In this document: positions 42,990 through 54,220 of the stretch, one piece after another
Layout: each line of letters begins with the position of its first letter
How positions within the stretch are numbered: position 1 is the first letter of the stretch
Assembly (NCBI RefSeq): GCF_030435805.1
Contig: NC_081305.1
Span: 57,012,001-57,076,000, forward strand
DNA from: Mustela lutreola
Lineage: Eukaryota; Chordata; Mammalia; Carnivora; Mustelidae
Direction of reading: 5' to 3'
Length of the DNA: 64,000 bases
The notes under the pieces: model-generated
The model's input: the letters and a program-made list of their open reading frames with translations, nothing else
What the model was told of the DNA's origin: nothing
Databases searched by the model: none
Position numbers and translations under genes: made by a program

Positions 42990-43500
42990 CCTTTAATTTG
43001 TACTCCCATCTCCTGGTGTCTGAAGTTGGCTGGGCCAAGTGTGTGGCTTGAGCCTCCATGGCCCAAAGAGGAGCAGTTGTGGCCAGCCACCACCCTGCCA
43101 GCTACCACAGGAAGCCCCAAGCAAGACACATGTTGGCCACTCACCCTGAGGCTCCCACGTGGTGGCCACAGGGTCCCCTGAGGAAGGATGTGGTGGGCCC
43201 ACTGGCAGCAGTGGTTAGGCCCACACCCAACCAGGATCAGGATCTTCTGACCCTGCCCAGACTGACTCCCAGAGCTTCCAGCTCCTGCTGAGTGGGGAAC
43301 CAGGTGGTGACAGGAAGCCCAGGGCGGGGGCGGGGGGTGGGGGAGGCTGGGAGGAGGCCAGGGGCCAAGCTGTGTCAGGCAGAGGGCCTCTGGAAGGCCG
43401 TGGGAAAAGAGCATCATCAGCAAGACAAAGTACCCCACACACTTGCCAAGAACCAAGCCAGATCACAATGAGAAGTGCCAGGCCTGACTGAATACAGAAC
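42990..43500. other. Isolated GC-rich block, nature unknown
   Basis: About 500 bases of unique GC-rich sequence lie in AT-rich surroundings. Frames are open on both strands (212 codons minus, 77 plus), but neither translation shows a domain I know. A decayed processed pseudogene is possible. I see no poly(A) tail and do not call a gene. Confidence 0.35.
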
Positions 43501-43609
43501 ATGGTAATTAGTACTCTGAACTTTCTAGAAGTTTCTAATCTTAAAATAGCACAGATGTGAAAAGTGTGAGCATCTCTGATCCTAAAATGTCAATTGTAAG
43601 ATATTTTTG

Positions 43610-43791
43610 TAAAGATTTTATTTAATTATTTGAGAGAGAGAGCATAAGCAGGAAAGAGAGGCAGAGAGAGAAGCAGCCCCCCTCTGTGTGCCGAGCAAGG
43701 AGCCCGATGTGGGGCCTCTATCCCAAGACCTTGGGATCATGACTTGAGCTGAAGGCAGATGCTTAACTGACTGAGCCCCCCAGGTGCCCCT
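43610..43791 (-). mobile_element. CanSINE
   Basis: Ends 'gagccccccaggtgcccc'. Confidence 0.85.
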
Positions 43792-43794
43792 TAA

Positions 43795-44268
43795 CATACC
43801 CTTTTTGTGTTCATTTATTTTGACGTTATTACAACACACTCCACTCTTTTGGACATGCAGTCCTATACATCTTGACAAAACCCTGAGCTGAATTACCACC
43901 ACCACAAATGAGATCCAGAAGAGTCTCATACCCCCAGAAAACTCCCTCAGGCTGCTTCTCTGTAGTCAGCCCCTCCCCCACCTGTAGCCCTAGGCAACTA
44001 CTGATCTCTTCTCCATCAGCAGAGTTTTGCCTTTTCCAGAATGTTCTATAAATGGAATCATACTGTATGCAGCTTTCTGAACCGACTTCTCTCACTTAGC
44101 ACAATACATTTAAATTTCATCCCTGTCACCGTGTGTAGCAAAAGTCCCTCTTAACCTTAAGCGGTATTCTGCTGTACTGATGGGGGACAGATGGTTTATT
44201 TGTTAGTCAATCTGAAGGACATTCGAGTCATTTCCGATTTGGGACGATTACTAAAAAAGCTGCTTCAG
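43795..44268 (-). mobile_element. L1 fragment
   Basis: 'ggcaactactgatctcttct', 'ataaatggaatcatactgta' and 'gtcatttccgatttgggacg' are the complement of L1 3' region consensus. Confidence 0.72.
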
Positions 44269-44362
44269 GGGTACTTCAGTAGGTGGAGAGTGCAACTCTA
44301 CATCTAGGGGTTGTAAGTTCGAGCCCCATGTTGAGTGAAGAGATTACTTAAAAATAGAACTT
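44269..44362 (+). mobile_element. Short tRNA-only CanSINE
   Basis: 'gtgcaactctacatctaggg' and 'gttcgagccccatgttgag'. Confidence 0.78.
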
Positions 44363-44365
44363 CAG

Positions 44366-44568
44366 GGTGCCTGGGTGGCTCAGTCATTAAGCATCTGCCT
44401 TCAGCTCAGGTCATGATCCCAGGGTCCTGGGATCAAATCCCAAATAGGGCTCCGGGCTCAGTGGGAAACCTGCTTCTCCCTCTCCCACTCCCCCTGCTAA
44501 TGTTCTCTCTCTCGCTGTCTCTCTCTCTCTGTCAAATAAATAAAATCTTTAAAAAATAATTAAAGAAA
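44366..44568 (+). mobile_element. CanSINE
   Basis: Full-length, adjoining the short copy before it. Confidence 0.88.
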
Positions 44569-45289
44569 ATGGTTTTTTAAAAAAAAGAAAATAGGGCAAG
44601 ATATGGAAAGGACTCACAATTTTGCTTACATTTCCCCAAAAGCAGAGAAAATGACTGAGACAATGATTTAGGTGATGGTAGTTTATTTGGGGGTTGATTT
44701 CAGGAAGCAGGAGTGATGAGGTAGAGAACAGAGCCCAAGAGAAGGGCGAAAGGCTAATAAAAGATGTGTTCGTCACCTTGGTACAGTTTGTGGGCACCGG
44801 GGGCTCGATGCTGGGGGCCCTATGAGGAACCAGGCAGAACATGCCTCAGGATCTTCCCACGGAAGGATGGGGAAGCTGGGCATTGATGCCACCTCTCTGA
44901 TCTTGCTTTGGGTATGGGTTGCGCCAACTTGGGAGATAGTAATCTCCTCCCACTTTGGGGGCTGCACCTGAAGTCCAAATAAGTTAAAGCCAGAAAAAGC
45001 TGAACTGAGAGGCTCACTCTGTGCTGGAAAACATCAGCCCCATCTGTGGGTGAACCAAGGTGGGGACAGGGATCCACAGTGTCTACCACACATGGTCCTT
45101 GACAATTTTTCCCTTTTTTAAAAAAACCAGAAAATTGTCTCTTCTCTGGCCAGATGCAGTAATTCGCTCTCTACCTACTTTTTTTTTTTTTTTTAACAAA
45201 TAGAAATCAGTTTCTCTGCTTCACTTCTAAATCAATGCTCAAAGAAAAATAATGTAAAACTATCAAGTTTAAAGACGACTGAATGGGTT
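44569..45289. other. Unassigned intergenic sequence
   Basis: Probably an old decayed repeat ('ggttgcgccaacttgggaga' and similar). No gene seen. Confidence 0.35.
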
Positions 45290-45678
45290 ACCTTTTCCGA
45301 AGCACCAAATTGTCGGCATGCCCGGGAGGCTCGCATATTTCAGCCAGGCATGGAAGAAACAACACCCAGTGAAGTGGAGCTAATGGGGCAGGTAAAGCAA
45401 GCATAATAAATATCCTCAGAGAACTAAGGGAGGTTATTGAAAATTCCAAGCCAGAAGAGGATGTTATGAGGTAGAACCTAACTGGAGACAAGGGATATCA
45501 ACACTATAATTGCTGAAATAAAGAACTCAATAGGTGTGTTAAATGGCAGGATAGACACAGCTCAAGAATAAATGAGGGAGCTCAAAATGCTAGCCCTGAA
45601 GGCATCCATACGGGACAGAGGGAGGGAGAGACTCGAAGTAATAATATGAGATATGTGGATGATATAAATGAAAGTTCC

Positions 45679-45804
45679 AGGGCGCCCAGCTCGCTTAGTG
45701 GGTGGAACATGGGACTCTTGATCTTGGGATCCTGAGTTTGAGCTCCACCTTGGGTGTGGAGATTACTTAAGGCAATAAAATTTTTAAAATAAACAAATAA
45801 ATAA
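45679..45804 (+). mobile_element. Short tRNA-only CanSINE
   Basis: 'ggactcttgatcttgggatc' and 'gctccaccttgggtgtggag'. Confidence 0.78.
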
Positions 45805-46045
45805 GGGGCCTGGGTGGTTCAGTCCAGTTGAGCATCTGCCCTTCAGCTTGGGTCATGATCCCAGAGTCCCAGGATCAAGGCTGGAGCCCCCATATCAGGC
45901 TCCCTGCTCAGCAGGGCATCTGCTTCTCCCTCTCCCTCTGCCCTTCCCCCTACTGCTGCTCTCTCTTTCTCGCTCACTCTTTCTCTCTCTTAACTAAAGA
46001 AAGAAAATAATAATTAAAATAAGGTAAAATCTTTTAAGAAATAAA
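45805..46045 (+). mobile_element. CanSINE
   Basis: Truncated head GGGCCTGGGTGGTTCAG; long irregular tail. Confidence 0.82.
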
Positions 46046-46365
46046 ATTAAGTTCTAACTTCTATCCTATAGAATCTCTCTGGAGAAAAGAAAGAGTAGAT
46101 AGGGACACACTATGGGAAAAAAAGTGTTAACTAAGAATTTTATAAGTCATATTAATATTACAAATAATAACTAAGAATATCAACCAAGAACTAAGGACAC
46201 AATGCCTCATACTGAAGTGTCTATTGTATGATAAGCAAGAAAGATTGGGTGGGGGAGATTAAAAAAATAAATATTAGCCAGGTTTTAAAATATCAAAGTA
46301 TTAGGGAAAACCACAAACGTCTCCAGAAAAGGGAGACTTTTTTTTTTTTTTTTTAAAGAGTACAG

Positions 46366-46562
46366 GGGTGTTTGGGTGGCTCAGTTGGTTAACCATCTGC
46401 CTTCAGCTCAGGTCATGATCCCAGAGTCCTGGGATCGATCTATTCCCATAGGCTCCCTGCTCTCCTTCTGCCTGCTGCTTCCCACTTTGCTCATGCTTTC
46501 TCTGTCTTGCTCACGCTCTCTGAAACAAATACATAAAATCTTACAAAAAAAAAAAAAAAAAG
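46366..46562 (+). mobile_element. CanSINE
   Basis: The head is GGGGTGTTTGGGTGGCTCAG, with an A18 tail. Confidence 0.85.
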
Positions 46563-46896
46563 GAAATCCCCCTCCCACAAGAAAGAATACAAATCAGACT
46601 GTCATCCAACGTTTCCACACCAACTCTAGATGCTAGGAGATAACACAGTAACATCCCCCATGTGACGAAAGACTGAACAAGGATTGTATAACCAGATGAA
46701 TGAAGGGGATACTCAAAAACTCGGAAAACTCCCCTCCCATAGACCCTCTTTGGAAGAACTCAGGACAAACAAGAAGAGGGGTTAATTCAGGAGGAAGTGA
46801 CAAGTTTTAGAAACAAGGTGAGAAACAAAATAAGTAGTGACCACAAAAATAAATGCTTGTGCACACAAATGCAGATAAAACTCACTGATGTCAAAC

Positions 46897-46916
46897 GGGG
46901 GGGGGGGGGGGGGGGG
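46897..46916 (+). repeat. (G)20 homopolymer
   Basis: Twenty consecutive G. The length is also sensitive to sequencing or assembly error. Confidence 0.85.
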
Positions 46917-47019
46917 TGGAGTTGCAGGATGTAGATGGAAGGATGGCCAAATCACACTTAGACTCTTATCTTGTTTGGGGGAGGACATACATACTGATAT
47001 GCATCAAGCACAGATAAGA

Positions 47020-47230
47020 GGGGCACCTGGGTGGCTCAGTCAGTTAAGCATCTGCCTTGGGTTCAGGCATGACCCCAGGGTCCTGGGATCAAGCCCCGAA
47101 TCGGGCTCCCTGCTCAGCAGGGAGTCTGCTTCTCCCTCTGCCTCTGTCTCTCCCCATGCTCATGCTCTCTCCCCCTCTCTCTCAAATGCACTCTTTCTCT
47201 CAAGTAAATAAAATCTTAAAAAAAAAACCT
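47020..47230 (+). mobile_element. CanSINE
   Basis: GGGGCACCTGGGTGGCTCAG head; tail 'gtaaataaaatctt'. Confidence 0.9.
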
Positions 47231-47835
47231 CTCCCTTTTATGACAACACAGATGGACCTTGAAGTCATAAAGCTGAAATGAGTCAAAGACAGACAAATAT
47301 TGCACAATCTCATTTACATGTGAATATTTTTTAAAATACAGGAAAAAAAGACTGGTGGTTGCAGGGAAGCGGGGTGAAGGTGGTCGAAAGGTACAGACGT
47401 CCAGTAATAAAATACATTAAGTCCCATGGATTCCAGGTACAGTACCATGAGTATAATAGATAATAGTGTATTATAGGGGTGCCTGGGCAGGCTCAGTCCA
47501 TAGAGTACGTGATTCTGGATCTCATGGTTGTAAGTTCAAACCCCATCTTGGGCATAGAGACTACTCAAAAATAAAATCTTAAAATAATAAGTAATAATAA
47601 TTATTATAATTATAATAGATTATATATTTGAAAACTGCTAAGGAAGTAGATCTTAACAGTTCTCATCACCAGAAAGGAAAAAAAAATTGTTAACTATGTA
47701 TGTATGGTGACAGATGTTAACTGAACTTATTGTGGCAATCGTTTTTACAATATATACAAATACTGAATCGTTAGGTTGTACAGCTGAAACTCATGTAACG
47801 TGATATGTCGATTTTACCTCAATTTTAAAAACAGA
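47231..47835 (+). mobile_element. L1 3' end split by a short SINE
   Basis: 'gcacaatctcatttacatgt', 'gactggtggttgcaggg', 'ggttgtacagctgaaactca' and 'gtcgattttacctcaatttt'. The short tRNA SINE is at 47477-47590. Confidence 0.62.
47477..47590 (+). mobile_element. Short tRNA-only CanSINE
   Basis: 'ggatctcatggttgtaagtt' and 'caaaccccatcttgggcata'. Confidence 0.75.
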
Positions 47836-48012
47836 ATTCCAAATTCATGGAGGTCTTTGCAGGCAGATAAACCTTTGTATGTGACTGGACAGGTTTTTGA
47901 CCCCTCTGCACCCATCCACATCTATAAAACGAGGGCAAAAAATATATAGTGCATAGGGTTGTTGTCAGAATGTTATGATCAAATGAGAAACACCTCACCA
48001 TAGTAAAGCTTT

Positions 48013-48186
48013 TTATTTATTTTTTAAAGATTTATTTATTTATGGAGGGGCAGAGGGAGAATTCAAGCAGACTCCCCTGCTGAGCATGGAGCCAGACGCA
48101 GGGCTCGGATCCAACGACCCTGATCATGACTTGAGCAGAAACCAAGAGTCCAACACTCAAGTGACTGCATCACCCAGGTTCCCCCA
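48013..48186 (-). mobile_element. CanSINE, diverged
   Basis: Ends 'gcatcacccaggttccccc'. Confidence 0.78.
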
Positions 48187-48289
48187 TAATGAAGCTTTTT
48201 ACGTGACTGTAGTGCTTGTGGAATTGAGTGAAAGCTGAGGATGCAAAACCAAAGCAAGACATGTAATTTGTTTCTTGCTAAATCCATTG

Positions 48290-48660
48290 GAGTATATAAC
48301 AGAATTGCTATGTGCTCTTTTTTAAACTTCATTAAAGTAGAATTGATGTGCCCTCAGCACATCTCGAGAATGAAATGTGTGAAACCTTCACCACAGTCAG
48401 GTTAACAAACATTTCCATAATGCCCAGAAGGTTCTTTGGGCTTCTCTGTAACTGATCACTCCCCTCCACCCTCTGCCCTCAGGAAACCACTGATCTGCCT
48501 TCCAGCACAAGGGATTAGTTTCCATTTCCTAGAATGTTGTACATATGCATAGAATCGACCAGGAGGAGGGGATTTGCCTTGCCTGGCTTCTTTCATTCAT
48601 GCTCTGGTCATCCATCATGGTTCACGTATAGCCCATTCCTTTTTCTGGCGAAGCTGTAGC
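48290..48660 (-). mobile_element. L1 fragment
   Basis: 'ttcattaaagtagaattgat', 'ggaaaccactgatctgcctt' and 'tagcccattcctttttctgg' are the complement of an L1 3' region. Confidence 0.65.
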
Positions 48661-49059
48661 CCACTGTAGGGGTGGTAGGCAAAAGCATGGCCCCCCGGTG
48701 CTCCCTGCCCTGGTAACTGATCCCCCAACAAAAGCTCCGGATGCCGAGGCTCAGGGGAGCCTTCCTGGCTGGCAGTACACCATGTGCGTGTGGTCACATA
48801 ATGTTGCCAGGAAAGGTGCGCACTGTCCCCATAACTCTGTGGGGATAGACAAGCAGAAGATCACGCCTGGTCTCTCCCAGATGCTACCCTGCACACCCTT
48901 CCCCTTGGCTGACTCAAACCTCTCTCCTTGCCCTGTGATAAGTCATGAACACAATGATAACAGCTCTTCCAGGTTCTGTAAGTCACTAAACACAAGCATT
49001 GTCTTGGGGATGAGCAACAGATGCTCCTGTCTTGCGGGGGGGTGGGGGGAATCTCTCAG

Positions 49060-50160
49060 CTTCTGACCCTCTCAGAATTCCCAAGCTTTACCTCCATTTG
49101 CTCTCCATCTTCAGCTTTCTTTCCACTCCCCAAACCCAGATATCACCCACCCCCCAGGACTTCCCCTCCCCAGTTTCCTTGTCTCCTTCTCTCTCTTCTC
49201 CACTTCCCTGCCTCACCCCTTCTCTTCCCAGCCAACCCCACTCCACATGCTGCTCCATTTCTTGGTTTGGCTCTCTCCATGGCTAACTGCACACCACCTG
49301 CTTGTCTCTTTCTCAGAATTCTCATCCCCTCTCTTCTTAGTGCGTCATCCTCCTCTAAGTCAGCCCAGATTTCAGCACTTCCTTCTCTCCATCCCTCTTC
49401 CCTTGGCCTCTGTCCACCATCCAGCCTCTCGTTCCTCCTCCATCCAGGTCTTCCTTCAGCCCCAGACCTCCTCCCTGCTCCGTGTCACTGTCTCTCAGTG
49501 TCCTTGCCTCTCCCTGGGTTCCCCCCACCTCCCTGTCTCTCCTTCACCCAGCCTCTGGGGGGCTCTCCATACCCTCTGACCCTCGCTTGCTTCGTGTCTC
49601 TGAGCCACTTCCAGGGAACTCAGGCCCTTCCAGCCTCATCCCATCAGACCCACCATCTGACCTTCTCCCTTCTACCTTGGCATGTTCATCCCCTTCTCTC
49701 TCTTCACTCCATCTCTTCTTCTTTCCCTTATCCTCCCTCTCCACCTCTCAGTCTCCTGTCTTCCTCCTGATCTTTTGTTCTGTTTCTCTCCTCCTCAGCC
49801 CCTGACCACTTTTCCTTTCCATATCACAGCCCTTCCTCTACTCCTCTCTTCAGTCTCCCTCCTTCCCAACTCTATAAGGGTTCTGTCTCCCTCGGAACCT
49901 CTCTCCCTCCACTTCTCTCCATATTTCCATCTCTCCATCTCTCTCTTTTTTTAAAGATTTTATTTATTTATTTGAGAGGGAGTGAGTGAGCATGAGCAGG
50001 GGGAGCAGCAGAGGGAGAAGGAGAAGCAGACTCCCTGCTAAGCAAGGAGCCTGATGCAGGACTCGATCCTGGAAACCTGACATCATGATCTGAGCCAAAA
50101 TCAAGAGTCAGACGCTCAGTCAACTGAGCCACCCAGGCATCCCTCCATCTCCCCATCTCG
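49060..50160 (+). repeat. Long pyrimidine-rich tract (about 1.1 kb) with a CanSINE inside
   Basis: The plus strand is dominated by C and T in CTCTCC, TTCC and CCCC words. It yields overlapping plus-strand frames of up to 249 codons that are almost only S, P, L, F and T. No start context, domain or splice structure supports a gene. A minus-strand CanSINE sits at 49948-50143. Confidence 0.8.
49948..50143 (-). mobile_element. CanSINE
   Basis: 'gagagggagtgagtgagc' variant; 'tccatctc' words flank it. Confidence 0.85.
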
Positions 50161-50700
50161 ACATCTCTTCACACCTCCATTTCTCTTTCACCTTTGGCCT
50201 CAGAGACTCCCCACTACCCAAGGTGCCACAGCCCCCTTCCCCCAATGTCTCAGTGCCAGCTCAGCTCCCACCCTCCCACCGGCACCATCCCCTGTCACCT
50301 CCCTGCCCCCTGCCTGACATTTTGCCTTAAGAGCTTCCAGAGTTACAGCTGTCCCTTCTCTCTTGACAAAAACATTTGATTCTTCTTATCACAATGAAGT
50401 GGGGGACAGAACATCGTCAAGCAGAAAGCAGATAACAAGAGACACTCCCCTTGGTCCTTATCAAATTCAGAGCAAGCGCTTCCTAGGTGGTCACCTACAT
50501 TGCTTCCGTCCTCTGATAGAAAATTTTCAGTGACCCACAGTCCCGAGCTCCAGGCATCCTGGGCAGCAAGGATAGACAACAGAGAGATTTCTCAGGCTCT
50601 GGGCATCGCCCTAAAAGAGAACTGGATGAAAAAGGCTAAACATGTTGCCAGACCTTTACTGTCGCTCTAGGAGGAGCTATGAAGAGCCCAGGGTGTATCA
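50161..50700. other. Unassigned intergenic sequence
   Basis: No gene recognised; the start is still pyrimidine-rich. Confidence 0.4.
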
Positions 50701-50864
50701 GTTAACTATTGCTATTGTTATAGACTGAATACTTGTGTCCCTTCCCACATTTGTATGGTAAAACCCTATTCCCCAGTGTGATAGAATCAGGAAGCAGGGA
50801 CTAGGGGGTGATGAGATCACAAAAGTTGAGCCCTCATGAATGGGATCAGTGCCTTTATTTTGTT

Positions 50865-51291
50865 TAAAGATTTTATTTATTTTTCTTTTTTTTTTTTTTT
50901 TTAAAGATTTATTTATTTATTTATTTGACAGAGAGAGATGACAAGCAGGCAGAGAGGCAGGCAGAGAGAGAGGAGGAAGCAGGCTCCCTGCTGAGCAGAG
51001 AGCCCGATGCGGGGCTCGATCCCAGGACCCCGGGATCGTGACCTGAGCCGAAGGCAGCGGCTTAACCCACTGAGCCACCCAGGCGCCCCTTTATTTATTT
51101 TTCAAAGATTTAATTTATCCAAGAAATCGTGTATGCACAAGCAAGGGGAGGACCAGAGGGAGAGGGAAAGAATGCAAGCAGACTCCACATTGCGCACAGA
51201 GCCCAATGCAGGGCTCCATCCCATGAGCCTGAGATCAAGACCAGAGCCAAAACCAAGAGTTGGACCTCAACCAACTAAGCCACCCAGGTGC
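50865..51291 (-). mobile_element. CanSINE split by a second CanSINE
   Basis: An older copy whose tail words 'ttatttattttt' repeat on both sides of the insertion. Confidence 0.85.
50887..51088 (-). mobile_element. CanSINE nested in a CanSINE (same orientation)
   Basis: Close to the young consensus, ending 'gagccacccaggcgcccc'. Confidence 0.9.
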
Positions 51292-51295
51292 CCCC

Positions 51296-51401
51296 CAAAT
51301 TTTATTTTTTTTAGGTCACTTTCACACCCAACGTGGGGCTCGTACTCACAACGTCAAGATCAAGAGCCACACGCTCCAGTAACTGAGCCAGCCAGGCGCC
51401 C
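51296..51401 (-). mobile_element. Short tRNA-only CanSINE
   Basis: 'cacacccaacgtggggctcg' and 'gagccagccaggcgcccc'. Confidence 0.8.
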
Positions 51402-51612
51402 CCAGGGTCAGTACTCTTACACACGAGATCTCAGGGACTCTCACTCTTTCTGCCACTGGAGGACACCACAAGATGATGGCCGACTGCAAAGCAGGACGTG
51501 GGAACCTGCTGGCATCCTGATCATGGACTTCTAGCCTCCAAACCCATGAGAATAAATATTTGTTGTTTTAGCCGCTCAGCCTTTGGTAATTCACTCTAGC
51601 AGCCCTCATGTA

Positions 51613-52110
51613 ATAAATATCTCCAAATATGAATGGCTTCAAACAATACCTTTGTTGTTGTTCACAGGTCTGTGGGTTAGCTGGATGGGTCTTTTGGTCT
51701 TGGATGAGCTCATCCACCACATATGACCTCAGCTGGGGTCTGGAGGTGCCTCTGTCTCTAGGAGTTGGCAGGATATCAGCTGGGTGACTTAGGACAGTCT
51801 CTTGTCCTCCAGCAGGTGAGCCCAAAATGACTCCCATGACAGTGGACACTTTCTAAGAGAACAAACAGAAGACACAGACTCTTGAGACCCAGAATCAAGA
51901 CTGACACCGTATCACTTTCTATTGATCAAGGCCAGCCCAAATTTAAGGGGTAGGGAAACTGACTCCCCACACTGAGGGCAAGAACTGCAAAGTCCCAATG
52001 CAAACGGTGTAGATGGAGAGGGTGGTTTGGAGCCAATCTTTTTGTTTTACTAGTGCCACTGGTGAACAGCTGTGATCCTATTCTTTCATATAAATCTAAG
52101 GGGAAAACAA
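51613..52110. other. Unassigned, probably old LTR or repeat remnant
   Basis: 'ggtctgtgggttagctggat' and nearby words resemble interspersed repeat sequence, but the family is not clear. No gene. Confidence 0.35.
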
Positions 52111-52114
52111 GCCC

Positions 52115-52312
52115 AGGTGCCTGGGTGGTTCAATCAGTTAAGCGTCTGCCTTCAGCTCAGGTCATGACCTCAGGTCCTGGGATCAAGCCCCGAATCGGGC
52201 TCCCTGCTCAGCAGAGTCTGCTTCTCCCTCGCTCTCTGCTGCTCTCCCTGCTTGTGCTCTCTCACTCTCTCCATCAAATAAATAAAATCTTTAAAATATA
52301 TATATACCACTC
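52115..52312 (+). mobile_element. CanSINE
   Basis: Full-length; the tail ends in (AT)n. Confidence 0.87.
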
Positions 52313-52421
52313 TAGGTATTTTAAGCATAAAGGGATCTAACACAGGGAATTTAGGGATTTAAAAGGTCATGGGCTACAGCTCCTACAGAAAACAGGCAGT
52401 CCCTCAAAAACTTCAGCATAG

Positions 52422-52680
52422 GGGCGCCTGGGTGGCTCAGTGAGTTAAAGCCTCTGCCTTTAGCTCAGGTCATGATCTCAGGGTCCTGGGATGGAGCCCC
52501 GCGTCAGGCTCTCTGCTCAGCAGAGAGTTGTGAGTTGTGCCTATTAATATAGGCACAACTGGGTTGTGGGTTTGAGCCCGACATTGGGTATGGAGCCTGC
52601 TTCCCCTCTCTCTCTCTACCCGCCTCTCTGCCTACCTGTGATCGCTGTCTGTCAAATAAATAAATAAAATCTTCACAAAA
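52422..52680 (+). mobile_element. CanSINE with a 68-base internal insertion
   Basis: A young-type copy with a normal head and tail. Between 'gctctctgctcagcag' and 'gagcctgcttcccc' it carries about 68 extra bases that include a perfect 12-base inverted repeat (52533-52544 with 52549-52560) and a second piece of CanSINE tRNA sequence. Confidence 0.88.
52533..52560. repeat. Perfect 12-base inverted repeat with 4-base loop
   Basis: AGTTGTGCCTAT, loop TAAT, ATAGGCACAACT. Bases 52529-52550 are the exact reverse complement of 55774-55795. Confidence 0.9.
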
Positions 52681-53036
52681 AGAGAACTTCAACATAGAAT
52701 TATTATATGACCCAGCAATGCCAGCCCTAGATAAATAACCCAAAGACTTGAAAACAGGGACTCAAACAGAACCTTGCCGGCCAATGTTCATTGCAGCGTT
52801 GTTCACAATAGCCAGAAGGTGGGAACAACCCAAGTGTCCATCAACAGAGGAATGGATAAACAAAATGAGGTATAAATAGATTATCCCCCCATAAAAAAGA
52901 AATAAAGTTCAGATACTTACAATGACATGAACAATCCTCAAAGACATCATATTAAGGGACATGAGCCTGACACAGAAGAATAAATATGATATGAAACATT
53001 CTACTTAAATGAAATATCTAGAATAGGCAAATTCGG
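52681..53036 (+). mobile_element. L1 3' region fragment
   Basis: 'tgacccagcaatgccagccc', 'cattgcagcgttgttcacaa', 'gtgtccatcaacagaggaat' and 'ctagaataggcaaattc'. Confidence 0.8.
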
Positions 53037-53210
53037 AGCACCTGGGGGGACCCAGTCTGCTAAGCACCTGACTCGATCTCAGCTCAGGTCTTGATCTCAG
53101 GATGGTGAGTTCAGGCCCCACACTGGGCTCCACACTGGGTGTGAAGCCCACTTAGGAAGCAAGGAAGGAAGGAAGGGAGGGAGGGGAGGGAGGAAGGAAG
53201 GGGAAAAGGC
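53037..53210 (+). mobile_element. tRNA-type CanSINE followed by (GGAA)n
   Basis: The head is GGAGCACCTGGGGGGACCC; the purine repeat is at 53158-53205. Confidence 0.78.
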
Positions 53211-53220
53211 AGAAGGTAGT

Positions 53221-53330
53221 TGTTTGTTTGTAGATTTTATTTTTAAGTAATCTCTCCCTTCAACATGGGGCTGGGATCATGACCTGAGCTGAAGGCAGAC
53301 CCTTAACCAGATGAGCCACTCAGGCGCCCC
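53221..53330 (-). mobile_element. Short tRNA-type CanSINE
   Basis: 'ttttaagtaatctctccctt' and 'gagccactcaggcgcccc'. Confidence 0.78.
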
Positions 53331-53600
53331 ACCAGTGGGATTTCCAGCCAGAGTACCTATACTCGGGCTTTCCATATGGTTTGGGCTGAGAAGCAAAAGG
53401 AGCAGGGAAACCGGCCCGGTGTAGAGTCAGACTGCCTGGTTTTCATCTACGCACACACGCACCCTGTGACACACACACTTACCGCTCCGTCAATTACCCT
53501 TTACCTCTCTGGGGTGCAATGTTAACCTCAGTGCCTTTTTACACCGTCCCTGCCCGGACGCCCGGACTTGGATTCTCAGTTTCAGGTTTGAGCACAGTGT
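53331..53600. other. Unassigned, possible MIR remnant
   Basis: 'gagtcagactgcctggtttt' near 53430 is MIR-like; the rest is unassigned. Confidence 0.35.
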
Positions 53601-54220
53601 CCTGGTCCTCCTATCCTCCTGCCTCCCCCTAGGACAGCCTTGGCTGGGATGGGTCCATCTGCACAGCTCAACTTACTTTCACAAGTAGTCATTCCATCCA
53701 TCTCATCTCCTTGGAAGGAATGTACTTCCTTCCCACTCTTTATACCAAGCGGCCATGCAACTTGCTTGGCCAGCAGGAGGAAGGCACACAGGACCCAAGC
53801 AGGGGCTTGAAATGCAGTTGGGCTCACACAGCTGCTGTTGCTAGAAGAACCTTCCTGGGGTAGCCCGTGGGTCCCATGCTTTGGATGCACCTGCCAAGGC
53901 TAGCCAAGGTCAGCCTACCCACCAACACCTGAGAGAACCTAGCCAGGATCATCAAGCCACCCAACTGGAGCCCAGACCCAATCAGTCAAGACCCAGATAA
54001 CCTCAGATTTAGAGGAGAGGTCAGCCAAGATCAGCAGAGCCTTATAAGCACAATCAGCTGACCCTCAGCCGACCCCCCCCCAGATGCCTGTGCTAAATAA
54101 ACATCCGTATGTGTGGGTCACACACAGGTTTTCATTCTTGATCACCCAATGAGGAAACTGACAGTTACCAGCTGTATACCCACAGACTCAACATCATTAC
54201 ATAGTGGCAGCGTGACTATG
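53600..54220 (+). mobile_element. Probable old ERVL-type LTR
   Basis: 'gtcagccaagatcagcagag', 'cagctgaccctcagccg' and 'ctaaataaacatccgtatgt' resemble the second half of an ancient mammalian LTR. It is a broken fossil; the subfamily is not determined. Confidence 0.4.

Larger units (their letters stand above)
45290..46870 (+). mobile_element. L1 internal fragments, split by SINEs
   Basis: 'attgctgaaataaagaactc', 'gatagacacagctcaagaat' and 'actaagaattttataagtca' are L1 ORF1-proximal words on the plus strand. Pieces at 45290-45678, 46046-46365 and 46563-46870. No intact frame. Confidence 0.5.
50717..51612 (+). mobile_element. ERVL-MaLR solo LTR (MLT1-like) carrying SINE insertions
   Basis: It opens 'tgttatagactgaatact', passes 'gagccctcatgaatgggatc', and after the SINEs resumes with 'ggacttctagcctccaaacc' and 'gagaataaatatttgttgt'. 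This is MLT1 order. It is an old fossil split by three SINEs. Confidence 0.72.

Noticed and set aside
42818-43456. 212-codon minus-strand frame starting MVLGKCVGYF
   Set aside because: Its last part is CanSINE-derived (APGWLCWLSLCLS); no known domain, so not called a gene, though the block itself is kept as a finding.
49021-49770. 249-codon S/P/L-rich plus-strand frame
   Set aside because: A by-product of the pyrimidine-rich tract; no domain, signal or splice structure.
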